A stretch of 64,000 bases of DNA from Microstegium vimineum. Taxonomy: Eukaryota > Streptophyta > Magnoliopsida > Poales > Poaceae. Made by a program: the position numbers and the translations under genes. Numbering within the stretch: the stretch's first letter is position 1; each line of letters begins with the position of its first letter. The stretch covers positions 1,736,001-1,800,000 of the forward strand of contig CM039140.1 in assembly GCA_022036555.1 (NCBI GenBank), written 5' to 3'. A model generated the notes under the pieces. The model worked only from the letters and a program-made list of their open reading frames with translations, did no database searches and had not been told where the DNA came from. Of the stretch, positions 31,624 to 43,720 are shown one piece after another.

Positions 31624-34600
31624 TCACAAGTTTTCCCTTAAACCTATGCCAGCTACGTGTTTTCTAAACACGTTGGGTGGTAAGCCTTTTGTGAACGGAT
31701 CCGCTAACATATTGTCTGTCTTAATATGCTCTAGACTTATAAGATGATCCTGAACTCTCTATTTCACAACATAATACTTAATGTCAATGTGTTTGGCAGC
31801 ACCACTTGACCTATTGTTGTGAGTATATTCAACTGCTGGATTATTATCGCAGTATAACTTAAGTGGTCTCTCAATGCTGTCTACCACTCTTAATCCGGGC
31901 AAGAATTTCTTAAACCAATTCACCTGCCCTGAGGCCTCATAACATGCTACAAACTCTGCGTACATCGTAGATGATGTCACGTGGCTTTGTTTGGAGCTCT
32001 TCCACGATATAGCCCCATTTGCAAGAGTGAATACATAACCTGACGTGGATCTTCTTTCATCTCCCGCATAATCTGAATCTGAAAACCCCACTATCTCTAG
32101 TGAGTTAGTCTTACTATAACATAGCATGAAGCCTTTTGTGCCTTGCAGATAACGCAAGACTTTCTTAACTAAAGTCCAGTGTGCTACCCCTGGATTTTTC
32201 TGATATCTGCCAAGTAACCCGGTAGCGAATGATATGTCAGGGCGAGTACAAATTTGAGCATATTGTAAGCTTCCGACAGCTGAAGCATAAGGTACTGATC
32301 TCATTTGCTCGAGCTCGACTTTATTCTTGGGACACTGATGTTCCCCATACTTATCGCCCTTGACAATGGGTGCAGGTGATGAACTGCACTTATGCATATT
32401 ATATCTCTTAAGAACCTTATCTATGTATGCATTCTATGACAGTCCTAAAACCCCTCTGTTTCTATCACGATGAATCTCAATCCCCAGAACAAAAGAGGCT
32501 TCACCGAGATCTTTCATGTTGAAATGTGAGGACAAGAACTTCTTTGTTTCCATTAGTAGACTGACATCATTGCTTGCAAGCAAAATATCATCCACATATA
32601 GAACTAAGAAAATAAACTTATCATTCTTAAACTTAACGTAAACACAATTGTCCTCTACATTCGCCTTAAACCCAAACTTTCTAATTGTTTGATCAAACTT
32701 CAAATACCACTGTCTTGAAGCTTGCTTTAGTCCATAAATAGACTTCTTAAGGCGACATCCCATGTTCTCTTTTCCTTCCACAACAAAACCTTTCGGTTGT
32801 GCCATGTAAACATCTTTCTCAAGATCCCCATTAAGGAATGTCATCTTAACATCCATCTGATGCAACTCTAAGTCATAATGTGCTACTAGCGCCATAATAA
32901 TTCTAAAAGAATATTTACATGAGACAGGAGAAAACGTCTCATTGTAATCAATTCCTTCTCTTTGCGTATAGCCCTTTGCCACGAGTCGGGCCTTATGCCT
33001 CTCAATATTCCCTTGGGAGTCATACTTAGTTTTATAAACCCATTTAGAACCTACCTTCTTAGATCCCTTAGGAATTTCCATTAGTTCCCAAACATTATTG
33101 GAATCCATGGATTTTATCTCATCCTTCATAGCCTCTAACCACCTTGTAGAGTGCTCACTCTTCATGGCTTGTTCATATGTAATGGGATCATCCTCCATAT
33201 GAAATTCTTCGGTTTCATAAACCTCATAATCATCTGATATAGCTGATCTTCTAAGTCTCTGTGACCTTCTAACATTCTCATTATTTGGCGCTATTTGGGG
33301 CTGCTGTTGTTCTTCTTGATGCACGACAGGTGGTTCTAATGGATCCTGAAGGATAGGTTCCTGATTCTCATTAGGTGTTAGCAATGGAGGATCAACAATA
33401 GGTGCTGGCACCACCGTGTCTAACACTGTGGTTCCGACAACAATAGGTAGCACGAAGTATGGTTGTTGAAACATTGGAGTAGGGGCATGAACCCTTTTCT
33501 CCTCTAAACTAATCTCTTGTGCTACTTTACTCCCCCTGATCATAAGATCTTCTAAGAACTCAGCATGTCTGGTTTCCACAAACTTAGTATGCCTGTCAGG
33601 GCAATAAAAGCGGTAACCTTTTGACCTGTCTGGGTAGCCAATGAAATGGCAGCTAACTGTCTTAGGATCTAACTTACCTAAATTTGGGTTAAATACTTTA
33701 GCCTCAGCTAGACAGCCCCACACTCTTAAATGCTTAAGTGAGGGTACTCTTCCTGTCCATAACTCATATGGTGTTTTAGGCACCGACTGACTTGGTACAC
33801 GATTAAGAATATGAATGGCGGTTTTTAATGCCTCCATCCATAAGCTTACTGGTAAAGTAGAGTAGCTGATTATGCTTCTTACCATATCCATTAAGGTACG
33901 GTTTCTTCTCTCAGCCACTCCATTCTGCTGAGGCTCACTTGGCATGGAATAGTGGGCAACTATGCCATTTTCCTGAAGGAACTTTGCAAAAGGTCCCAAA
34001 ATTTGGCCATACGGGGTATGTCGCCCATAATATTCCCCACCACGGTCTGATCTTACAATCTTAATTTTCTTATTGTGCTGATTTTCTACTTCTGCCTTAA
34101 ATATCTTAAACTTATCTAAAGCTTCTGATCTTTCTCTTATTGGATAAATGTAGCCATAACGTGAATAATCATCAGTGAAAGTTATGAGTGAATCATAACC
34201 ATCCACACTCTTAACAGGAAATGGTCCACATATATCTGTGTGAATTATTTCTAAGTTCCCTGTGCTTCGTTTGGCATCTTTCTTAATTTTCTTAACATAC
34301 TTACCTTTAGCACAATCAACACATTGATCTAATTCTGATAGTTCTAATGGTGGAAGAATTTCAGCTTTGACTAATCTATCAATTCTCCCCCTCGAAATGT
34401 GGCCTAATCTGCAATGCCATAATTTCGAAGAGTCAACCTGAATATTCTTACGCTTTCTACTTACATTCGTAGACGAGGAAGGATTGTTATTCTCAGTGGA
34501 TATGGCATTCACATTCTCAGAAATAGATAGTAAATAAAGTTTGTCTTGTCGAAGGGCAAGACCAACACACTGATTATTAAAAAATATCTTACATCTGCCA

Positions 34601-35823
34601 TCTCCAAAATGGTAGGCCAATCCATCATCATCTAACTTAGAAACACTTATTAAGTTTCGATGCAAAGAAGGAACGAAAAGTACATCTGATAGCCTAAGTA
34701 CATAACCATCTAACAATTCTAAAGATAAATCGCCAATGGCTTCGACTTCAGCTTGTATTCCATTTGCCACCTTAATTGTTCTTACTCCTCTTTGCAGAGT
34801 CCTCCTTGTATGGAATCCCTGTAAAGAATTAGCAATATGAATTGTTGCACCTGAGTCAATCCACCAAGTAGATTTTTCATAACTAATATACAGAGATTCA
34901 TCTACAAATGTAACTAAGTCCTCACCTTTCTTATTCAGGAACTTCAAGAAACCGATGCAATCCTTTTGCATATGGCCTCGCTTCTCACAGAAAAGACACT
35001 GATCAGGTTCAAGCCAAGGCTTCTTGCCACCACGGTTGCCATTCGGTTGTCGGATTTCACCCTGAAGCTTATTCTCATTCACAGGGGCCTTTCCCTCCCT
35101 TTGGTTTCCCTGAGCACTAGAGGAAAAGCTGCCATCCCACTTTGGTTTCCCTTGTGGTTTGACATTCTTAGTGTAAAACTTTCTCTTATTAGCATTCACA
35201 TAGAGAGCAAAGTCTCCACGTGAATCCTTAATTCTCTCCTCCTCCTGCACACACTGACCAATGAGCTTATCTATGGTCCAATCCTCAGGGGCCATGTTGT
35301 AGTTCACAACAAAAGCCTCATAGTCCTTTGGCAGAGACGTAAAAATCACATGAATGACAAATGGATCTGGAAGAACCATGTTCATTGATGCGAGCTTAGC
35401 TGCCAAGGTGTTCATTCTCAGTATGTGCTCTCTAATACCACCACCAGTGTATTTCTTAGTTACAAACTCTCTAATAAGCGTGCTAGCTTGACTCTTAGTA
35501 GTTCCATGAAACTGAGTTTTAACTCTTTCTAAGTACTCAGTGGCGGTAGTGCACTCAGGAAGTGAGCCCTTGATTGGCTCTGAGATAGTTGCCTTAGCTA
35601 ATGTCAGACATTTCTTATTTGATTTGTCCCATAGAGCTTTGTTAAGATCATAGGACATCCTCACATCTGCATGATTGCGGTTGCGTGTAGCAAACGCCTC
35701 ATCTGCCTCACCAGTTTCCCTTACCGGTGAGGTGAGAGCTAAGTCGTTCTCTGTCATGACAAGAGCTAATTCATACTGCTCACACCAATGCTTATAGTTG
35801 GTACCGGTGAGTGGCGGAATCAT
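31624..35823 (-). pseudogene. copia gag-pol, 1400 codons with two in-frame stops
   Basis: One continuous frame runs from the ATG at 35823 to a TGA at 31624-31626. Order: Gag (LTGTNYKHWCEQYELAL), zinc knuckle CLFCEKRGHMQKDC, protease WWIDSGATIHIA, integrase HHCC (HCRLGHISRGRI to CVDCAKGK) and DDE core (TDDYSRYGY, SDRGGEY, PSEPQQNGVAERRNR), reverse transcriptase (WVYKTKYDSQG, LVLYVDDILLAS) and RNase H (VGFSDSDYAGD). The order integrase before reverse transcriptase defines copia. Two premature stops interrupt it: a TAG at about 32431-32436 between reverse transcriptase and RNase H, and a TAG at about 31759-31761 near the end. The frame is otherwise open, in keeping with a young insertion. Confidence 0.9.
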
Positions 35824-37092
35824 CGAGATCCAGCTGCTAAATCCTGAAATTCATATAATATTTGGTGAGAAAACTGAATCAAAATAAATATATTAACATG
35901 AAAAATTCATGTATTAAAACAATGTTGGTCAGAATTAATACACACAACCCCTTGCAACATTAAAACTATATTACCGTTGGGTAAAAAATAGAAATAATGC
36001 AGATTAACTTATGGACTAAGCAATTATAATATTGATATTAACAACGTTGGTTGAAATTAACAATATTATAATAATTTTCTAAACTTTAAATTGCTCCAAA
36101 AATTAAATTCGCTCGTTGGTTTGAATTTAATTAGAGAACAAAAATTATACTTAGCAGCGGAAAAACGTGACTAAAATTATACTAATAATATTCTCCAGAA
36201 AATAATAGCTAATATATGCTCCGAAAATTTATCAAGTTGGCTCAAAATTCACAGATCTTAAAACGAAAACTTATATGAAACTTAAAACTATATTTTCTGG
36301 AAAAGAGAAAATGGAAAAATGTACTATGCACTTAAGCGGGCCGGCGGCTCACTTTGAGCCCAGCCGTGCATACGGCCTGCGGCCTCGGCGCGCAGCACCC
36401 GCCTAGGCCGACTTGGCCCAGCTAGTGGCAGGGCGCTACGGACCGTCCGATCTAGGTCTGAGGGATCGGACGGTCGAGCGTCCAAAACGGCCGAACAAAA
36501 CTCGGCTCAGCCGCACCCCTGGAAACCCTAATCATTTTCCCCTCCCCTCCTCTGCCTCTCTCACGCGGCGGCCACTAAGGCGGCGCCCGTCTCGGCGCGA
36601 CGGCGACGTGCAACGACGACGCGAGGAAAGGGAACAGCGCCGCCGCGGGCCCCCTCGCCCAAGGATGAGCGCGCCGCCGTCGAGCGGCCTCGCGGTGGTG
36701 CTCTGCACGTGCTGAAGAGACTGATGACCGCCCGGCGAGCCCGGGGCTCAGCCGCGACAGCGCTCAAACCGAGGCGCGGCCGCGGCGGTGCTCTTGCCGC
36801 CCGCGGTGCCAGGCTATCCCCCGCGCTGATGTTCTAACCACCGGTAACGGCGGATCTGAGGCCAGAGGCCGGTGAGGTAAGTATCTCCTCCCTCGGATCC
36901 GGTTCTTCATCTGAGTGCTCCAATCTGATGTGCGGGTCTGAGCTGATTCTGATCTAATCTGAGTTTCGCGTGGAGAGGATTAGGGTTAGGGTTCTTGCTT
37001 AGGGGTATAGCCCGGGACGATGCTCAAGACATGTCTCTCGGCGGCTAGATCTTAGTCTTAGGAATCCTAATCTAACCACTGTTAAGATTAGG
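35824..37092 (-). other. Untranslated leader of the copia element
   Basis: About 1.27 kb lies between the 5' LTR and the gag start, long for copia. The half next to gag is AT-rich; the other half (36330-37000) is GC-rich with grass-gene-like composition and open frames on both strands but no recognisable domain. It might be captured host sequence. Confidence 0.45.
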
Positions 37093-37104
37093 CGTCTGAT
37101 ACCA
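37093..37104 (-). other. Primer-binding site (initiator Met tRNA type)
   Basis: One base inside the 5' LTR the minus strand reads TGGTATCAGACG. TGGTATCAGA is the standard complement of the plant initiator methionine tRNA 3' end used by copia elements. Confidence 0.85.
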
Positions 37105-37105
37105 T

Positions 37106-37563
37106 TGATAAAACTTAGGGATCAACTAACAGTAGGATTAGTAGGGTACCAGTGCTTAGAACAGGTTTAGATTGACGGATCTGAGAGAACAGAGAGAGGT
37201 AGAAGGATAGGGTTAGAGTATACCATCAGCAGATCCAGTCGCCTTGGTCTTGTCCGTCATGGTGCCTGGGGAGTCGCCGGAGTCAGGGACGGCACCGGCG
37301 TTGTGGACGTCGTGGTGGCAGCGGAGGAGGTCTTCCCGTCACTGCAGCGTTCCCTCTAGATCGGTCTAGGGTTAGGAATGTCGGTGGGGTTACTGTAGCT
37401 TGGGAATCAACCCGTGATCCGAGCCCTGGCCCCCAGCTCCTATTTATGTACGCTGTGTGACAGGGGCCCTCCAGCCATAGATGGGCTGGGCTCCCCGATC
37501 AGGAGCGAGTCAAGGTTCTAATGGACCGTTGGGCCCATTAGATTAGAGAGATCAATACTAACA
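37106..37563 (-). repeat. 5' LTR of the copia element, 458 bp
   Basis: Pairs with 30943-31415. Ends TGATAAAAC and ACTAACA. It lies next to the primer-binding site, which makes it the 5' LTR of the minus-strand element. Confidence 0.92.
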
Positions 37564-37568
37564 CTTCC

Positions 37569-38147
37569 TGGAGCGGCGCAACATCACGGCGACGCTCCCG
37601 CCGGCCATCGGTGAGCTCGACCAGCTGGAGACGCTCAGCATCTTCGAGATGTCGGGCCTGCACGGCCCCATCCCGGACTCCTTCTGCAACCTCTCGCACC
37701 TCTCCATCTTCAACCTCATGGTCACATCCGTGTCGGGCCCCATCCCGGCGTGCCTCTGCCGCACCAACCTCACCTCCGTCAGCTTCTTCCACAGCAAGCT
37801 CAACGGCACCATCCACGAGTCGCTGCGGAAGCTCAAGTACTTCACCTCCTTCGACGCCGCCTACAACAACTTGGTCGGACCCATCCCGCCGCTGCTGGTG
37901 CACGGCGGCAAGCCTGACCGGCCGCTGGTCCTGATGCTGGACGACAACCGGCTCAACGGAACTATCCCCTGGACTTTCGCGCTCGAGAGGCACAGATGGA
38001 GTTTAGGGTGGCCAATAACAGGCTCACCGGCGACCCGTCGCCATTCCTCTTCGGGCGGCACAAGACGGTGACCGGCACCATCGACCTGTCCGGGAACGAT
38101 TTTCGGTTCAACCTCACCGGCGTGGAGATGTCGATGCAGCTGTTGTT
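37569..38147 (+). pseudogene. PGIP-like LRR gene, segment 2 (LRR core)
   Basis: It resumes in frame right after the copia duplication: LERRNITATLPPAIGELDQL, then LRR units GLHGPIPDSFCNLSHLS, VSGPIPACLCRTNLTS, SKLNGTIHESLRKLKY, NLVGPIPPLLVHGG and NRLNGTIPWTFA, with the xxLxxLxLxxNxLxGxIP pattern of plant extracellular LRRs. Near 37990 an indel shifts the frame, and NNRLTGDPSPFLFGRHK, TGTIDLSGNDFRFNLTG and MSMQLLF follow in the new frame. The CACTA element starts at 38148, inside the codons after LL. Confidence 0.88.
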
Positions 38148-38372
38148 CACTACTACAGAAACGGCAATCAGTGCCGGTTCAAAACCCCCCTACAGTGGCG
38201 GTTTTTGAACCGACACTGGCGAATCGGTAGTGATGAGCTCATGCCATCACTGTCGGTTATGCCAAACCGGCAGTGATGGCTCAAGCATCACTGCCGGTTC
38301 GTAACACCAACCGACAGTGATGATTGATCCATCACTGTCGGTTTGGCACCCCAACCGACAGTGATATTATTT
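38148..38372. repeat. Subterminal repeat array, left end of CACTA 1
   Basis: About nine copies of CACTGCCGGTT or close variants (CACTGTCGGTT, CAGTGATG) in alternating orientation, pairing into short hairpins. In the En/Spm group, such subterminal repeats bind the element's TnpA-type protein; that role is inferred here. Confidence 0.85.
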
Positions 38373-38602
38373 TTAAAAATTGTATTTTTTTAATTGTTTT
38401 ATTTTCATTTGGAGTTTCTAGTTTAGGGTTTATGGTAGAGGTGGTGGGTGGGAGATCGTGGTGGTGTTTGCTATCGAACCATTTGATATCGATGTGAATT
38501 GAAGGTGGTTGTGGACTAGCGACAATACAAACCCATCACACATTTATAATAATTATTACAAAACATCCAAACAAAACTTAAAGTATCGAATTAATTGTCG
38601 CA

Positions 38603-41600
38603 TTACAATAGCCTTTCGAAGCCGTCTTTTCCATAGTTCTTCTTGAAGTCCTTACTCTTCACAATGGATAGACATCCTTTTCTATACACTATATCGTCCA
38701 GAATAAGAGTTGTTATCTCCTCTTGAAATCCTCTTATCTCAAAATCCAACAACCTATTGCGGCCCTGATCTTTGCGTTGTAAATTGATACAAGATGATAT
38801 TGAGATGCACATACGTAAGACAAAACAATAGAATTAAAATGCGACGCGTACGTACCATGTCATCTCCTATTCCTAGTTTTGCGCCAAAGTAGCAAAGCAT
38901 TGCCCACATCACATAGAACCCGCATTTGTTGTTCCCCATTGGTTGATCTAGGGCCTTGACCTTCTTCATATACTCCGCTCTGAATGGTTCTCTCCATTTC
39001 TTTTGTATCTTAGGCTCCACATTTCTCCAATCAGGTAATGCCTTCATTCTATGTGACAATGTAAATGAAGTGTGAAGGCTCAGGACATTATTAATTACAA
39101 TACCATATGTGATTGAAAAGTGTGGTGATATTGGGTTCACTTACATATTTAGCACTTTGACTAGGGGTTCGATAAGTTTAAGTGGCTTCTTTTTTGAGTC
39201 CCACACCTCGATAGTTGAATTTTTAAGACTTATATCTACGAGGACGTAATGGTTGCTGCAATCACAAAGTTCATGTTATTGAATGATATATCAAGAAAAA
39301 AAACACTTAAGTAAGGGTCGAGAACACATACTCGCAATTGTAGGTTAGCAGTGCGTTTATTTTGCCGACTGAGAACATTCTTTCAAACTCTATCTTCAAA
39401 CTCGCTGAGATATACGGATCTTGGAGACCGGCTTTGCATGTTGTCTCATTTACATAGATGGGGTCCAAGAAGTCAAAATTGCTATTTCGTTTTTAAGGCA
39501 AAATTTTGCTACAGACCTGCAAAATAAACATGCATGGATATATTCAAATACAGATCACGTAGTTTATTATAACGTTGTTAGAGTATGGTACTTACATAGT
39601 CCATAACATCATAATCTGCACATCCAGCGAGCATCGTTGAAAGAGTTGAAAGAGGTCTTCATAATGAATAGTATGCACAACTTCTTCAGGATGATTAAAA
39701 ATAAAACATGGAGGGATGCATACTTGAAAGTTTGCATTCTTGTCTTTGCTGTTGTTACTATCTATGATGTAATAATCATGCAACTGTCGCATGTTTGTTG
39801 GCAAATTTCTATACTCTTCTTGGTTGGCGACCATAGGCTTGCCTAGTTCAAACTTGTATGCAACTTCGGCCTTTTCAAATTTGGTTTGTTCAAAATAGAG
39901 ATTCTCGGCATCTCCATGCTTATATGCAGCTCTGCGGCCATGTTTTGTATCTCTAGCTACTGAAAGGTGTGTATTTCTCTAGCTCTTTCTTGGTTACCCG
40001 GATTTTTGCTTTGCCTTTCAAATTGGCTCTGATTCTCAGGTATATAAGCCAATCGTTCATACAAGGCAAGTTTGGCGGCCTTTTCTGCAATCTGAGCTCG
40101 TAGAATATCGTCCTTAGTCGGCAATGGTTGCCGCCTTTTATTAGTCATCATGGGATCTTTACCAACTGAAGCTGATGACCTCCTCTATTGCGAAGTCGAA
40201 CCTGGTCTAGAGCTAGGCCGTCGAGATCCCAGTCCTGGGGACTTTGAAGCTGGTGGAGGAGGAGGAGTCTTCTCCTTTGGCGGTGGAGAAGGAGTCTTCT
40301 CCTTTGGCGGTGGAGGAGGTGTCGGTGGATCTTGACGAGGAGAGAAACCTCTTGGCAGAGGCGACCAGGATGATTCACTATCATCATCATCATCCGAAGA
40401 TGGCTAGTTATCTAGCTTGATGAAGCGTTTGCGTCAGGCGACATAAGTGCCCAAGTTGTGAACTAGACACGGTCTATCTTCCTCCACTGGGAAATCAATA
40501 TGTATCTTATTGTACTTCTTGTCCAATATCTTATCAATGCTGACCCTGGCATACCCGAGTGGCACTAGCTTGCCATGAATGATGTTCTCTCCTCTAGGAA
40601 ATGCTTGTCCGACCGCCACCTTGTCTTTGGTCCACTGTTGTCGGATGTACAACCTGACATTCACAGGTTCTATGATGTCGTCCACCGGATGAGGAGCATT
40701 GACCTCTTCATCGTCAGGCATAGGGGTTGAGCCACAGCTACTGCGGCCCTTGCCGGGCACTGGGCTATTCAAAGTCGGGATTGCATGCGGCCCTTGACTC
40801 GAACACATGGATTGCATAGCGCTCGCCACTTGAGCAGCTATCCGTGCTTCAATGCTCTGTTCTAGCTCCTGTCGCATCCTTTGGAACTCCTCTTCTCTTT
40901 GTGTTCTAGCCCTTGCCCGGCTCCTATAGGAAGTGGATTCACTTTCAAATGCTTTCTCCCAAGGAATTACCCCGGCTCCTCTAGTGCGACCGGGGTGCTC
41001 CTTGTTTCCAAGTGCTTGCGTGAGCACGTCATTTTCTCTATCTGACCTACGGGCCCCTCTATGCACTTCCTCAGTGATCGTGGAAATCTTCTGGAGGAGA
41101 TCGGTGACGGGTTCAGCCCTGACGGAAAGGCTCCCGTCAGGATTGTATTGTGCCCCCCTTGCGAGTAGGTAGTTCACTGATCTGGGCTACCAATCGCTTG
41201 TCTGAGGCGTAACGCCGCTCTGCTCTAGTGATTCGACTTGGGCATCCCAATCCGGAATCTTCCTTACGTACCCACGCGATCCTAGGCGGTGAGGATTATT
41301 TGACCTAAGCGAGTTTGCTTTGTTTCTTTCGCTTGATGCCTTGGCCTCATCGGATAGCTTGTAAGCCTTGAACTCCTCCCAGAAGTCCCTATGCTTGCTG
41401 AATTCACCTCCCGCAAAATTCGGTTCTTTTTCCTCCTTGATGAGCTTGTGCAACTTTCCCTTGAAATTCTTGAAGGAGTGACCCATGATTTCCTTGGCCC
41501 TCTTCTTGACTGTCGCTTCATCACAATCATTAGGGAAAGTGAAATACCCTCTGAGCTTGTTCCAAACTAGTTCCTTTTCAACTTCTGGAACCCTCCACGG

Positions 41601-42093
41601 GTCTTGCTCACTTCCATTCCACTTCCTGTATTTGATCGGGATGAAGTCCCTTACAAGTGCCCCGATGGTACTCTTGTATGGGCCCAATGCTTTAAGTGGC
41701 TCCACCAGCTCCCCTAGTTGATCGAACTGAGAGATGTGCCAGTGTCTAGTTGTCTGAGGGAGCTTTGTTGCACCACGCTTAGTCCTTCTGGAACTCTCAC
41801 CAGTACTTGGACCTTCCGGCGGAACCTGCTTCAAAATTTATAAATAAGTCCCCATCAAACTTTTATGGCTATATCTACCGTGTTTTAGGTATGACCTAAG
41901 TTATTACCTCGTCTCCTTGGCCCTCTTCTAGGTTTAGCATATGGCTAGGGCTCCAAGGTCTTTGATCCCCTTGCTGGTTGTCATCGGCTCCTTGGTCACG
42001 TTTAGCACCGCCACCACTAGTTCCTTGGTCATCGGCTTCGGTCGCAGGGCGACGGGTGGTGAATCGACGCTTAATTGTCATGTTTCTAGACAT
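38603..42093 (-). pseudogene. CACTA 1 second gene: TnpA-like (Transposase_24) fused to Ulp1-type protease
   Basis: Exon 1 (42093-41908: MSRNMTIKRRFTTRRPA) joins in frame to an exon starting at 41825 (VPPEGPSTGES). The Transposase_24-like part reads GPYKSTIGALVRDFIPIKY, RVPEVEKELVWNKLRGYF and SHSFK-type basic segments, then a coiled Arg/Glu-rich stretch (RTQREEEFQRMRQELEQSI). The C-terminal part is a Ulp1-like cysteine protease: catalytic His in NHYVLVDISL and Asp in EVWDSK (exon 39255-39145), Gln and Cys in QPMGNNKCGFYVM (exon 39048-38856), last exon ending at 38603. Premature stops occur at 41187-41189 (TAG), at about 40434-40436 (TGA) and about 40404 (TAG). A Pro-rich linker (TPPPPPKEKTPSPPPKEK) lies at about 40250-40330. 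The catalytic residues survive although the frame does not. Confidence 0.8.
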
Positions 42094-42127
42094 GAATTTC
42101 GATTATTGGTATTAGCTCATAGGTAGA

Positions 42128-42775
42128 TAGATAGACTCAAAAGCCATACATAAGTCGAGCGGGTTCATTTAGGTATACATAAGTGAACTACCTATAAGTC
42201 ATGCTATACATCTCTCTATCTCTCTATATTTGTATCTCTCTATCTCTATCTATCTATATATCTATAAGTGACCAAAGAGTTTACAAGCATCGATATCTAT
42301 AAGTGACATCGTATATACAAGCATCTCCACAAGCATAAATGAATCATATATACAAAGCTATCTTTCTCTCTATCTGTCTATATCTCTCTCTATCTATCTA
42401 TTTCTATGGGTAAGTCATGCATCTCCACAAGCATAAGTGAATCATATATACAAGCATATCTTTCTACCTCTCTATATATATACAAGGATGACATATAAGG
42501 ATGAAAGACACTACCTATCTCTCTATCTCTATCTCTCTCAAATATACAAGGATGAACCATCTAGCTATCACTTTGTCTATATATAAGTCATGCTATATCT
42601 CTCTATATGTAAGTCATGTATCTCTAAGTATATAAGTACCTATATATCTCTACCTATCTGTAAGTACTATCTCTCTAATCTCTCTCTCTCTATATATAAG
42701 TATATATCTCTAATCTATCTATCTATCTATCACTATAATCTCTAAGCTAGCTATCCATGCATGCCTAACAGCAAC
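42128..42775. repeat. Imperfect (TCTA/CTCTAT)n low-complexity tract in CACTA 1
   Basis: About 650 bp of CTCTATCTCTCTAT-type repeats, with spaced words such as TATAAGTCATGC and ATACAAGCAT recurring. It lies just upstream of the TnpA-Ulp1 start (that gene reads leftward), between the start and the GC-rich leader. Confidence 0.9.
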
Positions 42776-42779
42776 TAGG

Positions 42780-43350
42780 TAGCAGTGTCCTCCACTGTGG
42801 CATTTCGTCGAACAGGTTGCAGGCATGGTGATTGGAGCTCACTGTGGAGGGTCGGGGGCCGAATTCCGAGCTCCTGTGCCGTCGCGGGGGAGGTCCTGGG
42901 TGGTGGAAAGGTCGGTGGCGAGTCCTGGCGAGGTAGCTCTGGGTCCGTCGCGGTGGGGTTCCCGGCGAGGTCGCGGCGAGGTTGCTGCGGCATGCACTGG
43001 AGCTCTGCCGGAGTCGAGCAGAGCAGCTCGAGCTTCCTCGCGGCGTCGTGGAGGGAGGCAGCGGCGGTGTCGAGGTCCTGGAGGAGCCTCCTGCCAGCGT
43101 CGTGGAGTGAGGCGGCGTCGTCGTGCAGTGGCGAGCTCTCAGGCGGTGTCGAGAGCGTGCGGCGTTCGTGGGTGGCGGCGGCGGCGTCGGGCTGCAGCGG
43201 CGTCGGGCTACACCGGCGCCGAGCTCGACCGTGGGCGGGGAGGTCGTCGAGGTCGAGGGGGCGGCGGCGGCGTGCAGTGGCGAGCTCGGGCGGCGTCGAA
43301 ATTGCTAAGTGTGGAACTGGCGCGCGTCTAAAATTTTTGGACGTGCGCCA
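42780..43350 (-). other. GC-rich leader between the internal array and TnpA-Ulp1
   Basis: About 570 bp of GC-rich DNA, open in several frames on both strands, with no recognisable domain. Its place just downstream of an array-plus-TATA promoter fits an untranslated first exon; the low-complexity tract may then be in the first intron. This is inference. Confidence 0.45.
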
Positions 43351-43353
43351 GTT

Positions 43354-43363
43354 CTTTAAATAG
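43354..43363 (-). promoter_or_regulatory. Internal TATA-like box of CACTA 1
   Basis: On the minus strand CTATTTAAAG follows the internal repeat array by a single base and points towards the TnpA-Ulp1 gene. The terminal array next to the transposase gene has a TATA box in the corresponding place (48026-48035). Confidence 0.6.
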
Positions 43364-43573
43364 GGTAGCTCATCACTGCCGGTTCTTGTAACCAACCGGC
43401 AGTGATGCGCCATCATCACTGCCGGTTTGTAATAAGAGCCGATAGTGATGAGGGCGCATCAGTGCCGGTTCTTTTTAACCGGCAGTGATGATGGCGCATC
43501 ACTGCCGGTTGGTTATTAGAACCGGCAGTGATAGGGGTACATCACTGCCGGTTCCTATATAACCGGCAGTGAG
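43364..43573. repeat. Internal copy of the subterminal repeat array, CACTA 1
   Basis: Five palindromic pairs of CATCACTGCCGGTT and AACCGGCAGTGATG lie 5 kb from either end of the element, made of the same motif as the two terminal arrays. There is no CACTA terminus or target duplication next to it, so it is not a nested element. It separates the two genes. Confidence 0.88.
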
Positions 43574-43720
43574 TGTATTTTTTTTTAAATTCTGCCTTTT
43601 GCTTTAGAATTCAAATTACTCCTGATTTTTTACTAGAACTTGAAAAACTCCAAACATAGAAGTTGCATAATTTTTAATTCTCTACAACTTTTGTTGAAGT
43701 AGCATATTCAAATTCTTTAT

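Larger units (their letters stand above)
30943..37563 (-). mobile_element. Ty1/copia retrotransposon, 6.6 kb, complete with both LTRs
   Basis: The element lies on the minus strand with LTRs at 30943-31415 (3' LTR) and 37106-37563 (5' LTR), TG...CA ends, and a perfect 5-bp duplication CTTCC (30938-30942, 37564-37568). The polypurine tract (minus AGGGGGGAGAA, 31416-31426) and primer-binding site are in place. The LTRs differ by 10 substitutions over 458 bp by eye plus one 15-bp indel in the left copy, about 2.2 percent; at 1.3e-8 per site per year, a rate often used for grass LTRs, this is under one million years. It is inserted in the PGIP-like gene. Confidence 0.93.

Noticed and set aside
38148..38372. 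Regularly spaced short palindromes that might be taken for a CRISPR array
   Set aside because: Repeats alternate in orientation, spacing is irregular, and they are the subterminal repeats of a plant CACTA element.
42785..43419. Long frames on both strands rich in Arg, Pro and Ala
   Set aside because: They are inside CACTA 1 between its internal array and second gene; the composition is low-complexity and the same slot in CACTA 2 is non-coding repeat.
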